Assembly (NCBI GenBank): GCA_910588845.1
Contig: CAJURU010000011.1
Coordinates: forward strand, 30,849-94,848
Direction of reading: 5' to 3'
Length of the DNA: 64,000 bases
DNA from: an uncultured Lachnospiraceae bacterium
GTDB taxonomy: Bacteria; Bacillota; Clostridia; Lachnospirales; Lachnospiraceae
Part shown: positions 26,010-35,218 of the stretch, one piece after another
Layout: every line of letters begins with the position of its first letter
Position numbering within the stretch: position 1 is the first letter of the stretch
Position numbers and translations under genes: made by a program
Notes under the pieces: generated by a model
Told to the model about the DNA's origin: nothing
The model's database searches: none
The model's input: the letters and a program-made list of their open reading frames with translations, nothing else

Positions 26010-26888
26010 ATGATAAAGAGCATGACTGGTTTTGGACGTTGTGAAATTTCCAACGAAACGCGCAGGATTGTAGTGGAAATGAAATCAGTAAATCACCGGT
26101 ATCTGGATGTTGCCGTTAAGATGCCAAAGAAGCTGACCCTTTTTGAAAATACAATCCGCAGCCTTATGAAAGAATACGCCCAGCGGGGAAAGGTAGACAT
26201 TTTTATCACGTATGAAGACTGTACTGAGAACCAGGTGCAGTTAAAATACAATCAATCGCTTGCCGGAGAGTATATAAAATATATGCGTCAGATGGCGGGG
26301 CAATTTGATATTCCTCTGGATATTACGGCGGCGTCGCTTGCGAAATACCCTGAAGTTTTTGTGATGGAGGCACAGGAACTCGACGAGAAGGAATTGTGGC
26401 AGCTTTTAGAACAGGCAATCCGCGGAGCGGCAGAGCAATTTGTGGAGGCAAGGAAGCGCGAGGGCGAACAACTCCGGGAAGATTTGCTGGGAAAGTTGGA
26501 CGCTATGGTACAGTATGTGGAGCAGATTGAGGCCCGCTCCCCTGAGATTGTAGCGGAATACCGTGCAAAACTGACAGACAAAGTGCAAGAGCTTCTTGCA
26601 GATACGCAGATAGATGAGAGCAGGCTGGTAACGGAAGTTACCCTTTTTGCAGATAAAATCTGCACGGATGAAGAGACCGTCCGTTTAAAAAGCCATATTG
26701 TCAGTATGAAAGAGACGTTAATGCAGGGAGACAATATTGGCAGGAAGCTTGATTTTATTGCGCAGGAGATGAACCGCGAGGCCAATACCGTTTTGTCCAA
26801 GGCAAATGATATGACGGTGTCAGATATTGCGATCAGCTTAAAGACGGATATTGAGAAAGTACGCGAACAGATTCAGAACATTGAATAA
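26010..26888 (+). CDS. YicC/YloC family endoribonuclease
   Basis: A 292-residue YicC-family protein. It begins MIKSMTGFGR, the invariant family start; ATG 26010 is chosen over 26001 because AGTAGG then has proper spacing. It continues with VEMKSVNHRYLDVAVKMP and ends with DIEKVREQIQNIE, matching the DUF1732 C-terminal domain (MNREANTVLSKAND). Relatives have been described as endoribonucleases (YicC, YloC). It heads the conserved yloC-gmk-rpoZ order; the small regulator gene remA often found between yloC and gmk is absent from the 31-bp gap. Confidence 0.93.
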   Translation: MIKSMTGFGRCEISNETRRIVVEMKSVNHRYLDVAVKMPKKLTLFENTIRSLMKEYAQRGKVDIFITYEDCTENQVQLKYNQSLAGEYIKYMRQMAGQFDIPLDITAASLAKYPEVFVMEAQELDEKELWQLLEQAIRGAAEQFVEARKREGEQLREDLLGKLDAMVQYVEQIEARSPEIVAEYRAKLTDKVQELLADTQIDESRLVTEVTLFADKICTDEETVRLKSHIVSMKETLMQGDNIGRKLDFIAQEMNREANTVLSKANDMTVSDIAISLKTDIEKVREQIQNIE

Positions 26889-26919
26889 GGATAAATAGCA
26901 TATAAAGGAAGCATACGAT

Positions 26920-27555
26920 ATGGATAAGAGAGGAATTTTAGTTGTGGTATCCGGCTTTTCCGGCGCCGGCAAAGGAACCATTATGAAACGGCTGTTAGAG
27001 GATTATTCCGACAGCTATGCGCTCAGTATTTCTGCAACTACGCGTCTGCCGAGACCCGGAGAGAGCCATGGCAGGGAATACTTTTTTGTCTCCAAAGAGG
27101 AATTTGAAGAGATGATTGAAGAGGACGCATTGATTGAGTATGCCAGGTATGTAAATAATTACTACGGTACGCCTAAGGACTATGTATTCCGGGAGTTAGA
27201 AGCGGGCAGGGATGTAATTCTGGAAATTGAAATTCAGGGCGCCCTCAAAGTAAAAGAGGCTTATCCCGATACGCTATTGCTGTTCGTCTCGCCGCCGAGC
27301 GCCGGAGAACTGAAAGACCGCCTGATGAACCGGGGGACGGAAGATATCGCGGCCATTGAATCGAGGCTGAACCGCGCCTGGCAGGAAGCTCAGGGTGTGG
27401 AAAACTATGATTATTTTGTAATCAATGACGACCTTGAGGAATGTGTGCAGGAAATAAACAATATTATAAAGAACGAACATGCCCGGGTGGCAAGGAACCA
27501 TGCAGTAATTGAAAATATAAGAGCGGAGCTGAAGAGCTTTGCGAAAGGAGATTGA
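26920..27555 (+). CDS. gmk: Guanylate kinase
   Basis: A 211-residue guanylate kinase, which phosphorylates GMP to GDP. The P-loop is SGFSGAGKGTIMKRL at about residues 11-25. The GMP-binding segment has ATTRLPRPGESHGREYFFVS, followed by YYGTPKDYVF and DVILEIEIQGALKVKE. The length is normal. It lies between yicC and rpoZ, and nucleotide supply is thereby coupled to RNA polymerase omega expression in the same transcript. Confidence 0.97.
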   Translation: MDKRGILVVVSGFSGAGKGTIMKRLLEDYSDSYALSISATTRLPRPGESHGREYFFVSKEEFEEMIEEDALIEYARYVNNYYGTPKDYVFRELEAGRDVILEIEIQGALKVKEAYPDTLLLFVSPPSAGELKDRLMNRGTEDIAAIESRLNRAWQEAQGVENYDYFVINDDLEECVQEINNIIKNEHARVARNHAVIENIRAELKSFAKGD

Positions 27556-27560
27556 TTATT

Positions 27561-27821
27561 ATGATGTTACATCCATCGTATTCAGATTTGATGAAAGTGG
27601 TAAACAGCGGTGTGGAGACGGGAGATGAACCAGTCGTAAACAGCCGTTATTCTATCGTGCTTGCGACTTCAAAGAGAGCCAGACAGATTATCAGCGGCGA
27701 TGATCCTATGATAGACAGCCCTTCTAACACGAAACCGTTATCAATTGCGGTGGAGGAGGTTTTCAACAGTAAAGTGACAATTGTCGGCGAAGATGAATCA
27801 GAGGAAGTAGAAGAAGCGTGA
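27561..27821 (+). CDS. rpoZ: DNA-directed RNA polymerase omega subunit
   Basis: An 86-residue omega subunit, which helps assemble RNA polymerase. The start MMLHPSYSDLM is followed by NSRYSIVLATSKRARQI, the family core, and an acidic tail (EDESEEVEEA). ATG 27561 lies 10 nt after AAAGGAG; a TTG at 27552 in the same frame is too close to that site. The stop overlaps the rimO GTG start by 3 nt (GTGA), so the two are translationally coupled. Confidence 0.95.
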   Translation: MMLHPSYSDLMKVVNSGVETGDEPVVNSRYSIVLATSKRARQIISGDDPMIDSPSNTKPLSIAVEEVFNSKVTIVGEDESEEVEEA

Positions 27822-29143
27822 GAGTTTTAGTAGTTTCCCTAGGGTGCGATAAGAATCTGGTTGATACAGAGTTTATGATTGGAACTTTGCAGGCCAGTGG
27901 ACATACGTTCACCAACGAAGAAGATGAGGCAGATGCTATTGTCATAAATAGCTGCTGCTTTATTAATGATGCCAAGGAAGAGAGCATCAATACGATTCTG
28001 GAGATGGCAGAGTACAAGAAGCTTGGAAGTTGTAAGGCTCTGATTGTCACCGGCTGTCTTGCCGAACGGTATCGCGAGGAGATTATCACAGAGATTCCAG
28101 AAGTAGACGTTGTACTCGGTACCAATTCTTATGAGGAAATTGCAAGAGCCCTTGAGGAAGTGCAGAAGGGAAAGCGTTATACATGTTATCATTCTCTGGA
28201 GGGGCTTCCGGTGCACGGGGCGAAGCGTTCCCTTACTACAGGCGGGCATTATGCACATCTGAAAATTGCCGAGGGCTGCGACAAGCATTGCAGTTACTGT
28301 ATTATTCCTTCTATCCGCGGCGCTTATCGCAGCGTGCCCATGGAGGATTTACTCGCGCAGGCGCGGTACTTGGCCGCACAGGGCGTCAAAGAATTGATTT
28401 TAGTTGCGCAGGAGACGACGTTATACGGCGTAGATTTGTACGGCGGGAAATCTCTGCATAAGCTGCTGGATAGGCTGAATGAGGTCGAGGGAATTCAATG
28501 GATTCGCATTATGTATTGTTATCCCGAGGAGATATACGAAGAGCTGATTGCATCCATCAAGCGGAACGGGAAGGTATGCCATTATCTTGATATGCCGATA
28601 CAGCATATCAATGACGCCATCTTAAAACGGATGGGGCGGCGGACGACAAAGGCGGAGTTGACAGAGGCCATCGCCCATTTGAAAAGAGAGATTCCCGATA
28701 TTGCGCTGCGCACTACGCTGATTAGCGGTTTTCCGGGGGAGACACAGGAAATGCACGAGGAATTGATGCGCTTCTTGAATGAAGTGGAATTTGACCGCTT
28801 GGGGGCGTTTCCCTATTCGCCGGAAGAAGGAACCCCGGCGGCGGAATTTACCGGGCAAATAGAAGAGGGGCAGAAGGAAAAATGGCGCGATGAGATTATG
28901 GAGCTTGAGGAAGAGATTATTTTTGATAAAAATGAAGAGCTGAAAGGACGTGAGCTGTCAGTGATGATTGAGGGCCGCGTAGATGGCGAAAATGCCTATG
29001 TCGGAAGAACTTACCGGGATGCGCCGGAGATCGACGGTTATATATTCATCAACACAGATGAACAGCTGATGACCGGGGATTTTGTGAAGGTGCGTGTGAC
29101 GGGGGCGTATGAATATGATTTGATAGGAGAGATGATATCATGA
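27818..29143 (+). CDS. rimO: Ribosomal protein S12 methylthiotransferase RimO
   Basis: A 441-residue radical SAM methylthiotransferase that modifies an Asp of ribosomal protein S12. The MTTase cluster cysteines are in SLGCDKNLVDTE, INSCCFINDA and VTGCLAERY; the radical SAM triad is in GCDKHCSYCIIPSIRG at about residues 150-165; a TRAM domain closes the protein. CDKNLVDTE and CSYCIIPSIRG are RimO-type, distinguishing it from miaB at 4370. Translation starts at GTG overlapping the rpoZ stop, and its own stop overlaps the pgsA start (ATGA). Confidence 0.96.
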   Translation: MRVLVVSLGCDKNLVDTEFMIGTLQASGHTFTNEEDEADAIVINSCCFINDAKEESINTILEMAEYKKLGSCKALIVTGCLAERYREEIITEIPEVDVVLGTNSYEEIARALEEVQKGKRYTCYHSLEGLPVHGAKRSLTTGGHYAHLKIAEGCDKHCSYCIIPSIRGAYRSVPMEDLLAQARYLAAQGVKELILVAQETTLYGVDLYGGKSLHKLLDRLNEVEGIQWIRIMYCYPEEIYEELIASIKRNGKVCHYLDMPIQHINDAILKRMGRRTTKAELTEAIAHLKREIPDIALRTTLISGFPGETQEMHEELMRFLNEVEFDRLGAFPYSPEEGTPAAEFTGQIEEGQKEKWRDEIMELEEEIIFDKNEELKGRELSVMIEGRVDGENAYVGRTYRDAPEIDGYIFINTDEQLMTGDFVKVRVTGAYEYDLIGEMIS

Positions 29144-29682
29144 ATTTACCAAATAAACTGACAATCCTGCGCGTGATTTTAATTGTTCCTTTTGTGCTCT
29201 GCATGTTAGTTCCGGGATTGGGCGCTGCCGGCATGTATGCCGCGGTGGCAATTTTCATCATAGCCAGTCTGACAGACCTTTTTGACGGAAAAATTGCAAG
29301 AAAGTACAACCTTGTTACAAATTTCGGCAAATTTATGGATCCATTAGCAGATAAACTTCTGGTAGCGGCGGCATTAATCTGCCTTACGGCGAACGGCAGG
29401 CTTGCAGCCTGGATTTCTATTATTATTATCAGCCGTGAGTTTATTATCAGCGGTTTTCGTTTGGTAGCGTCTGACAATGGAGTTGTAATCGCTGCCAGTT
29501 ATTGGGGAAAGTTCAAGACGACATTTCAAATGGTGATGATTGTCATGCTGATTTTAGATTTTGATAATGAAATTTACCAGATCTGCGCATTGGCAGTTAC
29601 ATATATTGCGCTGGTTCTGACGTTGATTTCCCTGATAGATTACCTGATTAAGAATAAAGACGTTCTGAAAGAGCAAAAATAA
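29140..29682 (+). CDS. pgsA: CDP-diacylglycerol-glycerol-3-phosphate 3-phosphatidyltransferase
   Basis: A 180-residue integral membrane enzyme that makes phosphatidylglycerophosphate, the first step to phosphatidylglycerol. The CDP-alcohol phosphotransferase motif D-x2-DG-x2-AR-x8-G-x3-D-x3-D is complete at about residues 47-69 (DLFDGKIARKYN, then GKFMDPLADK). Four to six hydrophobic helices are evident. It overlaps the rimO stop by 4 nt and ends the yicC-gmk-rpoZ-rimO-pgsA run, with cinA following after 34 nt. Confidence 0.95.
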   Translation: MNLPNKLTILRVILIVPFVLCMLVPGLGAAGMYAAVAIFIIASLTDLFDGKIARKYNLVTNFGKFMDPLADKLLVAAALICLTANGRLAAWISIIIISREFIISGFRLVASDNGVVIAASYWGKFKTTFQMVMIVMLILDFDNEIYQICALAVTYIALVLTLISLIDYLIKNKDVLKEQK

Positions 29683-29716
29683 AGTTGGGAAAGACAAAGA
29701 AAAGGACGTTGATATT

Positions 29717-30955
29717 ATGACAGTAGAATTAATTTGTGTAGGTACAGAGCTGTTACTTGGCAATATCGTCAATACGAATGCGGCTTACATTTCTGAAAAA
29801 TGTGCGATGCTGGGGCTGTCTATGTTTTACCAGAGTGTGGTGGGAGACAATGAACGCCGGCTTGAGGAGCTTTTGAAAACAGCCAAAGGACGCTCGGATG
29901 TCATCATTCTCTGCGGAGGGTTAGGGCCTACGCAAGATGATCTTACCAAAGAGACGGCGGCTAAAGTTATGGGCAGGCCGTTAGTGGAAGATAAAAGGGC
30001 GCGTAAGGAAATTGAAGAATTCATGGCAAAGCGCAGCCGCAATGTCACAGAGAATAACTGGAAACAGGCGCTTGTGCCTAAGGACAGTAAAGTATTATAT
30101 AATCCCAATGGAACTGCGCCGGGTATCATTATTAAGGAGGGTGAACAGCGCGTCATTCTTCTGCCTGGACCGCCGAACGAACTGATTCCCATGTTTGAGG
30201 AACAGGTATATCCATATTTGCATGCAATTCAGCCGGAGACTATTTGTTCTAAGATGGTGAAATTGTGCGGCGTAGGTGAGAGTTCGGCTGAGACGAAAAT
30301 ATTAGATTTGATTGAGGGGCAGACGAATCCCACCGTGGCGCCATATGCCAAGACTGGAGAAGTGCACTTGAGGCTCACAGCCAAAGCGGCAAGCGAAGCA
30401 GAGGCATTTCAACTGATCGTGCCGGTGGAAGAAGAGTTGAAGAAGCGATTTGGCAATCTGATTTATACTGATGATCCGACGGTAACGCTGGAGATGGCGG
30501 TTTACGAGCTATTGAAGGCCCATAACCTTACGGTGACGACTGCCGAATCCTGTACCGGAGGGTTGCTTGCGGGCAGACTTATCAATGTACCGGGCATTTC
30601 CACATATTTGAAAGAGGGATATGTCACTTATTCCAATGAGGCCAAAGAAAAACTTCTGGGCGTTCCCGCAGAGATTTTGCGGCAGCATGGCGCAGTCAGC
30701 CCGCAGACGGCGGAAGCGATGGCAGAGGGCGGAGCCAAAGCGGCGGGCGCTGACATATGCGTTGCCGTCACAGGAATTGCCGGGCCTGACGGTGGAACAG
30801 AGGACAAGCCGGTCGGGCTTGTGTATATGAGCTGTTACTGCCGAGGCAAATTACACACAGAGAAGAACCAGTATAGCGGGAGCCGCAGTAAAATTCGCGA
30901 ATATTCCGTGGCAAGTGCGCTGACACTGCTGAGGAGGGCAATACTGGAACATTAG
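29717..30955 (+). CDS. cinA: CinA family competence/damage-inducible protein
   Basis: A 412-residue two-domain CinA. The N-terminal MoCF-like domain (TELLLGNIVNTNAAYIS, GGLGPTQDDLTKE) is linked to ADP-ribose pyrophosphatase activity in the family. The C-terminal PncC-type nicotinamide mononucleotide deamidase domain shows TTAESCTGGLLAGRL, GAVSPQTAEAMA and VTGIAGPDGGT. Together they recycle pyridine nucleotides. The gene commonly lies near pgsA and recA in Firmicutes. recA does not follow here; rsmD does. Confidence 0.95.
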   Translation: MTVELICVGTELLLGNIVNTNAAYISEKCAMLGLSMFYQSVVGDNERRLEELLKTAKGRSDVIILCGGLGPTQDDLTKETAAKVMGRPLVEDKRARKEIEEFMAKRSRNVTENNWKQALVPKDSKVLYNPNGTAPGIIIKEGEQRVILLPGPPNELIPMFEEQVYPYLHAIQPETICSKMVKLCGVGESSAETKILDLIEGQTNPTVAPYAKTGEVHLRLTAKAASEAEAFQLIVPVEEELKKRFGNLIYTDDPTVTLEMAVYELLKAHNLTVTTAESCTGGLLAGRLINVPGISTYLKEGYVTYSNEAKEKLLGVPAEILRQHGAVSPQTAEAMAEGGAKAAGADICVAVTGIAGPDGGTEDKPVGLVYMSCYCRGKLHTEKNQYSGSRSKIREYSVASALTLLRRAILEH

Positions 30956-30956
30956 T

Positions 30957-30992
30957 CGTTCAAGCTGTCATGCAGCGTCATGACGGCTGAAC
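30957..30992 (+). terminator. Hairpin between cinA and rsmD
   Basis: CGTTCA-AGC-TGTCATG and CATGAC-GGC-TGAACG form an imperfect stem of about 15 bp around a short loop directly after the cinA stop. No T-run follows (TATTTAGG), so it may be a weak terminator, an RNA-stability hairpin or a small intergenic repeat. Confidence 0.35.
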
Positions 30993-31011
30993 GTATTTAG
31001 GAGGTGACCCT

Positions 31012-31566
31012 ATGCGGATTATTGCGGGAAAGGCAAGAAGCCTGCCGCTGAAAACAATCTCAGGGTTAGACACGAGACCTACCACGGACAGGGTAAAAGA
31101 AACGCTTTTTAACATGTTAAATCCTTTTTTGCCGGACTGTCATTTTCTTGATCTGTTTGCCGGGAGCGGCCAGATTGGGCTGGAAGCAGTGAGCCGCGGC
31201 GCCCAAAAGGCTGTGTTTGTGGAGAACGGCAAAAAAGCCGCGGCATGTATTGAGGAGAACATTCAGTTTACCAAATTTGCAGAAAACTGTACTCTGCTTA
31301 GAAAGGATGCTGTTTCTGCCATACGCTGGATGGAAGGGAGGGAGGATTTTGATATCGTATTTATGGATCCTCCTTATGACAGAGGTTTGGAGACAGATGT
31401 ATTGCGGGCGTTATCATCGTCCGCTATCATCCATGAGGGCTCCTTAGTTATTGTGGAGGCGTCTCTTAATACAGATTTATCCTATGTTGTAGATTTTGGT
31501 TACGAGATCACGAAAGAGAAAGCATATAAAACCAATCAACATATTTTTTTACGGTTTATCAAGTAA
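31012..31566 (+). CDS. rsmD: 16S rRNA (guanine966-N2)-methyltransferase
   Basis: A 184-residue Rossmann methyltransferase that modifies G966 of 16S rRNA. It shows MRIIAGKARSLPL and TRPTTDRVKETLFNML at the N-terminus, the SAM loop FLDLFAGSGQIGLEAVSRGA at about residues 45-64 and the catalytic FMDPPYD at about 118-124. It corresponds to ylbH of Bacillus subtilis, and as there it is followed by coaD (ylbI), 21 nt downstream. AGGAGG precedes the start. Confidence 0.95.
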   Translation: MRIIAGKARSLPLKTISGLDTRPTTDRVKETLFNMLNPFLPDCHFLDLFAGSGQIGLEAVSRGAQKAVFVENGKKAAACIEENIQFTKFAENCTLLRKDAVSAIRWMEGREDFDIVFMDPPYDRGLETDVLRALSSSAIIHEGSLVIVEASLNTDLSYVVDFGYEITKEKAYKTNQHIFLRFIK

Positions 31567-31587
31567 GCCGGAGAATGAGGGTGACAT

Positions 31588-32067
31588 ATGAAAAGAGCAA
31601 TATATCCGGGAAGTTTTGATCCGGTGACCTTTGGGCATATAGATATGATTGAACGATCCGCAAAAATCGTTGACGAGCTGGTAGTGGCAATTTTGAATAA
31701 TAGTGCAAAAAATCCATTGTTTTCTGTGGAAGAACGTGTTAGTATGTTAAAGGAAACAGCTGGCCATGTCCCCAATGTAAGAATAACATTTTTTGATGGG
31801 CTCTTGATTGATTATGCCAAGAAAATTGAGGCTACGATTATTATAAGGGGACTTCGCGCTGTGACGGATTTTGAATATGAGCTACAAATTGCTCAGACCA
31901 ATCGGATTGTCAACTCGGGCATAGATACAATTTTTCTGACTACCAGTCTGGAATATGCCTATTTGAGTTCTACCATCGTCAAGGAGGTTGCTTCTTATGG
32001 AGGCGACATCTCCCATTTTGTACCGAAACAGTTGATACCGCAAATTTATGAAAAATATGTACGTTAG
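31588..32067 (+). CDS. coaD: Phosphopantetheine adenylyltransferase
   Basis: A 159-residue nucleotidyltransferase that makes dephospho-CoA, the penultimate step of CoA synthesis. It begins with AIYPGSFDPVTFGHIDMI, carrying the T/HxGH nucleotide-binding motif. RGLRAVTDFEYELQ and the C-terminal SSTIVKEVASYGGD are also diagnostic. The length is standard. It is part of the rsmD-coaD pair and is followed after 11 nt by a coiled-coil protein gene. Confidence 0.97.
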   Translation: MKRAIYPGSFDPVTFGHIDMIERSAKIVDELVVAILNNSAKNPLFSVEERVSMLKETAGHVPNVRITFFDGLLIDYAKKIEATIIIRGLRAVTDFEYELQIAQTNRIVNSGIDTIFLTTSLEYAYLSSTIVKEVASYGGDISHFVPKQLIPQIYEKYVR

Positions 32068-32078
32068 GAGCAATGTGT

Positions 32079-32708
32079 ATGAGCAGCAAAATCGAACAGG
32101 CGATTGATGAGATTGAAGACTTCATTGAAAATTGTAAGTTTCAGCCGTTTTCTAACACGAAAATCATCGTAGACAAAGAGGAACTGGAGAACTTATTAGC
32201 AGAACTTAGGCATAGGACGCCGGACGAAATTAAGCGTTACCAGAAGATGCTCGGCAATAAGGAAGCGATTCTCGCAGATGCTAAGGCCAAGGCGGAAGCT
32301 ATTATTAACAAAGCTGAGGTACATACTACGGAGTTAATCAGCGAGCATCAGATTATGCAGAGAGCGTATGCGCAGGCAGATGACGTAGTAAGGATTGCCA
32401 GCGGACAAGCGCAGGAGATTTTGGACAATGCAACCATTGATGCCAACAACATTCGTATGGGCGCTATTCAATATACAGACGACATGCTTAACAGCATAGA
32501 AGAGATTATTGTGATGGCAATAGAGACGACAGGCGCCAGGACTGACAGCCTGCTTGGCTCCTTGCAGGCGTGTTATGACAAGGTAAATGCAAACCGCAGA
32601 GAATTAGCTCCGGCAGAGATGGAGGCAGCATTGAGCCGGGAAACACAACAGGCTGCGTCGACAGGTAAAGAACCTGCCCAGGAAATCAAGTTGACCGATA
32701 TCAATTAG
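32079..32708 (+). CDS. Coiled-coil protein downstream of coaD (ATPase/DivIVA-like)
   Basis: A 209-residue soluble protein that is almost all helical. Residues about 60-150 form a charged coiled coil (AILADAKAKAEAIINKAEV and onwards), recalling DivIVA or V-type ATPase subunit H-like sequences often annotated simply as ATPase. The N-terminus has FQPFSNTKIIVDKEELENLL, a short motif I associate with this clostridial family, and the C-terminal 35 residues are polar. Function is unknown. The start at 32079 is used because GGAG lies 8 nt upstream; ATG 32073 would leave 2 nt. It replaces nothing in the Bacillus ylbH-I-J order but lies inside it. Confidence 0.7.
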   Translation: MSSKIEQAIDEIEDFIENCKFQPFSNTKIIVDKEELENLLAELRHRTPDEIKRYQKMLGNKEAILADAKAKAEAIINKAEVHTTELISEHQIMQRAYAQADDVVRIASGQAQEILDNATIDANNIRMGAIQYTDDMLNSIEEIIVMAIETTGARTDSLLGSLQACYDKVNANRRELAPAEMEAALSRETQQAASTGKEPAQEIKLTDIN

Positions 32709-32740
32709 CCGGCAGTCAGCAAATCCTGTAGCTGACCGGG
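32709..32740. terminator. Hairpin between convergent genes
   Basis: GTCAGC (32715-32720) pairs with GCTGAC (32731-32736), extended by CCGG/CGG outside. It sits between the stops of the coiled-coil gene (plus) and the YlbJ-like gene (minus). It lacks a good T-run on either strand, so termination is only a suggestion. Confidence 0.35.
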
Positions 32741-32749
32741 GCGACAATA

Positions 32750-33676
32750 TCAATGAGCCGTTGTCTGTGTCAGCAGGAGTGCGAGACCGACGGAAATAGC
32801 TGTCCCTAAGAGTTTCATCTGTAGGTACGGAATCATGGATAATTTACTGTCTTTAACCATGGAGGCAGTCTGCGCAAAGCCGGAAAGCCCGCCAAAAGCG
32901 GTAAATGATACCATCAGGGGATAGGCGAGCGAGAAATCTAATCCCAGTCTTGCTGTGTAGGAGATACCGTTGGTGATTTCCGTACATCCAATCAGCAGGC
33001 ATTTTATCAGAGGGTGGGATATCGGGAGCATTGTTGTCATTTGTGCCAGAATAGCGAAGAGGATGATATATCCTCCCAGTTTTGCCAGTGTTTCAAAACC
33101 GTTCATAATACCGGCGTCTATGAGCTGAAGGTTCATGGATGCCGTTTTTTTAGAGGATTTTGCTTCAGGCGTGGTAAAATGCTGTTTGCAGTTCCATATC
33201 ATGTATAATACAAGAGGAGGAACATACAGTATGAGATATGTGGCAAGCCGCAGTTCGGGCCGCCCCAAACTTTCGTTAAGGATGAAACTGCCAACAAACA
33301 TGGGACTGATATTATTGCAGGCGCAAAACAGCCGTTGTCCCTCTTCACGGCTCATCTTCCCGGATTGTACCAAATCGGCGGTAATCTTACTCCCCATAGG
33401 GAACCCGAACAGCAGCCCTGCAATCAACGGAAAAAGCCCAGCGCTGCTTATAGGGAAAAATTTACCGAAGAAACGATGGGCAGCGCTTGCACAGCTATCG
33501 AGAATTCCGGATTGTATCATTATGTAGGAGAGAATGGAAAACGGCAGCAGCGTTGGCAGCATATTCTCATACCAGAGATTGAGGCCAATCGTGGCGGCAC
33601 CTACCGATTCCGCGGGAAAAGCAAGAATATAAATTAAAAATCCAACTAAAATAATAATGTACATGATTTTTTTCAT
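32750..33676 (-). CDS. YlbJ-like sporulation integral membrane protein
   Basis: A 308-residue polytopic membrane protein with about eight hydrophobic segments. It resembles YlbJ and the nucleoside-recognition (Gate) domain proteins: LWYENMLPTLLPFSILSYI, GLLFGFPMGSKI and SREEGQRLFCACNNISPMFV. YlbJ is a sigma-E-dependent membrane protein needed for spore cortex formation or heat resistance in Bacillus subtilis, where its gene follows coaD. Here it is next to the coaD unit but inverted, so it must have its own promoter. The close relative SpmA-type proteins are an alternative, though the length fits YlbJ less than perfectly (Bacillus YlbJ is about 400). Confidence 0.75.
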   Translation of the reverse strand: MKKIMYIIILVGFLIYILAFPAESVGAATIGLNLWYENMLPTLLPFSILSYIMIQSGILDSCASAAHRFFGKFFPISSAGLFPLIAGLLFGFPMGSKITADLVQSGKMSREEGQRLFCACNNISPMFVGSFILNESLGRPELRLATYLILYVPPLVLYMIWNCKQHFTTPEAKSSKKTASMNLQLIDAGIMNGFETLAKLGGYIILFAILAQMTTMLPISHPLIKCLLIGCTEITNGISYTARLGLDFSLAYPLMVSFTAFGGLSGFAQTASMVKDSKLSMIPYLQMKLLGTAISVGLALLLTQTTAH

Positions 33677-33727
33677 AGTTTATTCTATGAGCCAATTATA
33701 TAAATATACCAATGGAGGAGAGCAATC

Positions 33728-35179
33728 ATGAGAGTATGTGAACAACTAAAGCCCAAGAAGGTATTTGCGTATTTTGAGGATATCTGCCAGATACCCCACG
33801 GTTCCCGTAATACAAAGGCAATCAGCGACTATTGCGTATCTTTTGCCAAGGACCACAACCTTAAATATATTCAGGATGAGGACAATAATGTGGTTATTTT
33901 CAAAGATGCTTCCGCAGGATATGAGGCTAGTGAGCCAATTATCATTCAGGGACATCTTGACATGGTATGCGAGAAAGAAAGCGGCGTAGACATTGATTTT
34001 GAGAAGGATGGTTTGCGTTTGTATGTGGATGGGGACTTTCTGAAAGCAGAAGGTACTACGCTTGGCGGTGACGACGGAATTGCCGTTGCCTATGCGCTTG
34101 CTATCTTAGATGACGATTCCCTGGAGCATCCGCCTCTGGAAATTGTCTTTACCGTAGACGAAGAGATCGGTATGCTGGGCGCTGAGTCGATGGATCTTTC
34201 CATGTTAAAGGGTCGAAAGCTTCTGAATATTGATTCCGATGAGGAGGGTATTTTTCTGACTAGCTGTGCCGGCGGGTTACAGGCAGAATGTAAACTTGCG
34301 GTTTCCCGCATAGAAACAGAGGGTATTCAATATGAAATAAAAGTAGGCGGCCTGCAAGGCGGGCATTCGGGCAGCGAGATTAACAAAGAGCGTGGAAATG
34401 CGATTTGGCTTCTGGGAAGAGTGTTGGATGCCTTGAGCAAAGACATACCTTTTGCCATTGAAAGCATGGAAGGCGGCCTGAAAGACAATGCCATTCCCCG
34501 CGACGCCAAGGCAGTTATTTTGTTGGAGTCGGAGGATGCAGGCAAAGATTTATGCGACAATTTGCAGGACTTGGAGCAGAGATTACGGAAGGAGTTTCAA
34601 TCCTCAGACCCCAATATCACCATATCCTGTCAGAAAATACAGGAAGGAAAAAGTTTTGTCCTGCATGGCTCTACAGCCTCTAAAATTTTATTTTTCCTGC
34701 GCATGATGCCTAATGGTATTCAGCATATGAGTATGGATATTGAAGGGTTGGTGGAAACGTCCCTAAATGCCGGAATTATGCGGCTTACCGAAGATACATT
34801 TTCTGTGTGCTTTGCTGTGCGCAGCAGTGTCACCAGCCGCAAAATGGAAGTTGCAGACCGTCTTACATTCCTCACAGAATTTCTGGGCGGTGAGATTACA
34901 ATTGCCGGCGACTATCCGGCATGGGAGTACAAAGCAGATTCTGTTATGCGGGAACGTATGGCGGAGACTTATCGTGATTTATTTGGCGAGGAGCCTAAGA
35001 TTGAGGCTATCCACGCAGGTCTGGAGTGCGGGCTTTTCTCAGGCAAGCTTCAGGGGCTTGATTGTATTTCCTTTGGACCTAACAACTACGATATCCACAC
35101 ACCGAAGGAGCGGTTGAGCATTTCCTCTACGGAGAAAATTTGGAAACTGTTGGTAGAATTCCTGAAACGGATGAAATAG
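33728..35179 (+). CDS. pepD: Beta-Ala-Xaa / aminoacyl-histidine dipeptidase
   Basis: A 483-residue M20C metallodipeptidase, cytosolic and of broad specificity. Metal-binding and catalytic segments are intact: IIQGHLDMVCEKE (His and Asp), TTLGGDDGIAVAYALA (bridging Asp), FTVDEEIGMLGA (general-base Glu and metal Glu) and IHAGLECG (late His/Glu). It is a single gene with GGAGGAG upstream of the ATG. Peptide use fits an amino-acid-fermenting gut anaerobe, which is inference. Confidence 0.94.
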   Translation: MRVCEQLKPKKVFAYFEDICQIPHGSRNTKAISDYCVSFAKDHNLKYIQDEDNNVVIFKDASAGYEASEPIIIQGHLDMVCEKESGVDIDFEKDGLRLYVDGDFLKAEGTTLGGDDGIAVAYALAILDDDSLEHPPLEIVFTVDEEIGMLGAESMDLSMLKGRKLLNIDSDEEGIFLTSCAGGLQAECKLAVSRIETEGIQYEIKVGGLQGGHSGSEINKERGNAIWLLGRVLDALSKDIPFAIESMEGGLKDNAIPRDAKAVILLESEDAGKDLCDNLQDLEQRLRKEFQSSDPNITISCQKIQEGKSFVLHGSTASKILFFLRMMPNGIQHMSMDIEGLVETSLNAGIMRLTEDTFSVCFAVRSSVTSRKMEVADRLTFLTEFLGGEITIAGDYPAWEYKADSVMRERMAETYRDLFGEEPKIEAIHAGLECGLFSGKLQGLDCISFGPNNYDIHTPKERLSISSTEKIWKLLVEFLKRMK

Positions 35180-35218
35180 TACAATATAAAACATCAGAAC
35201 CGGAAAATAAAGGGGTCT

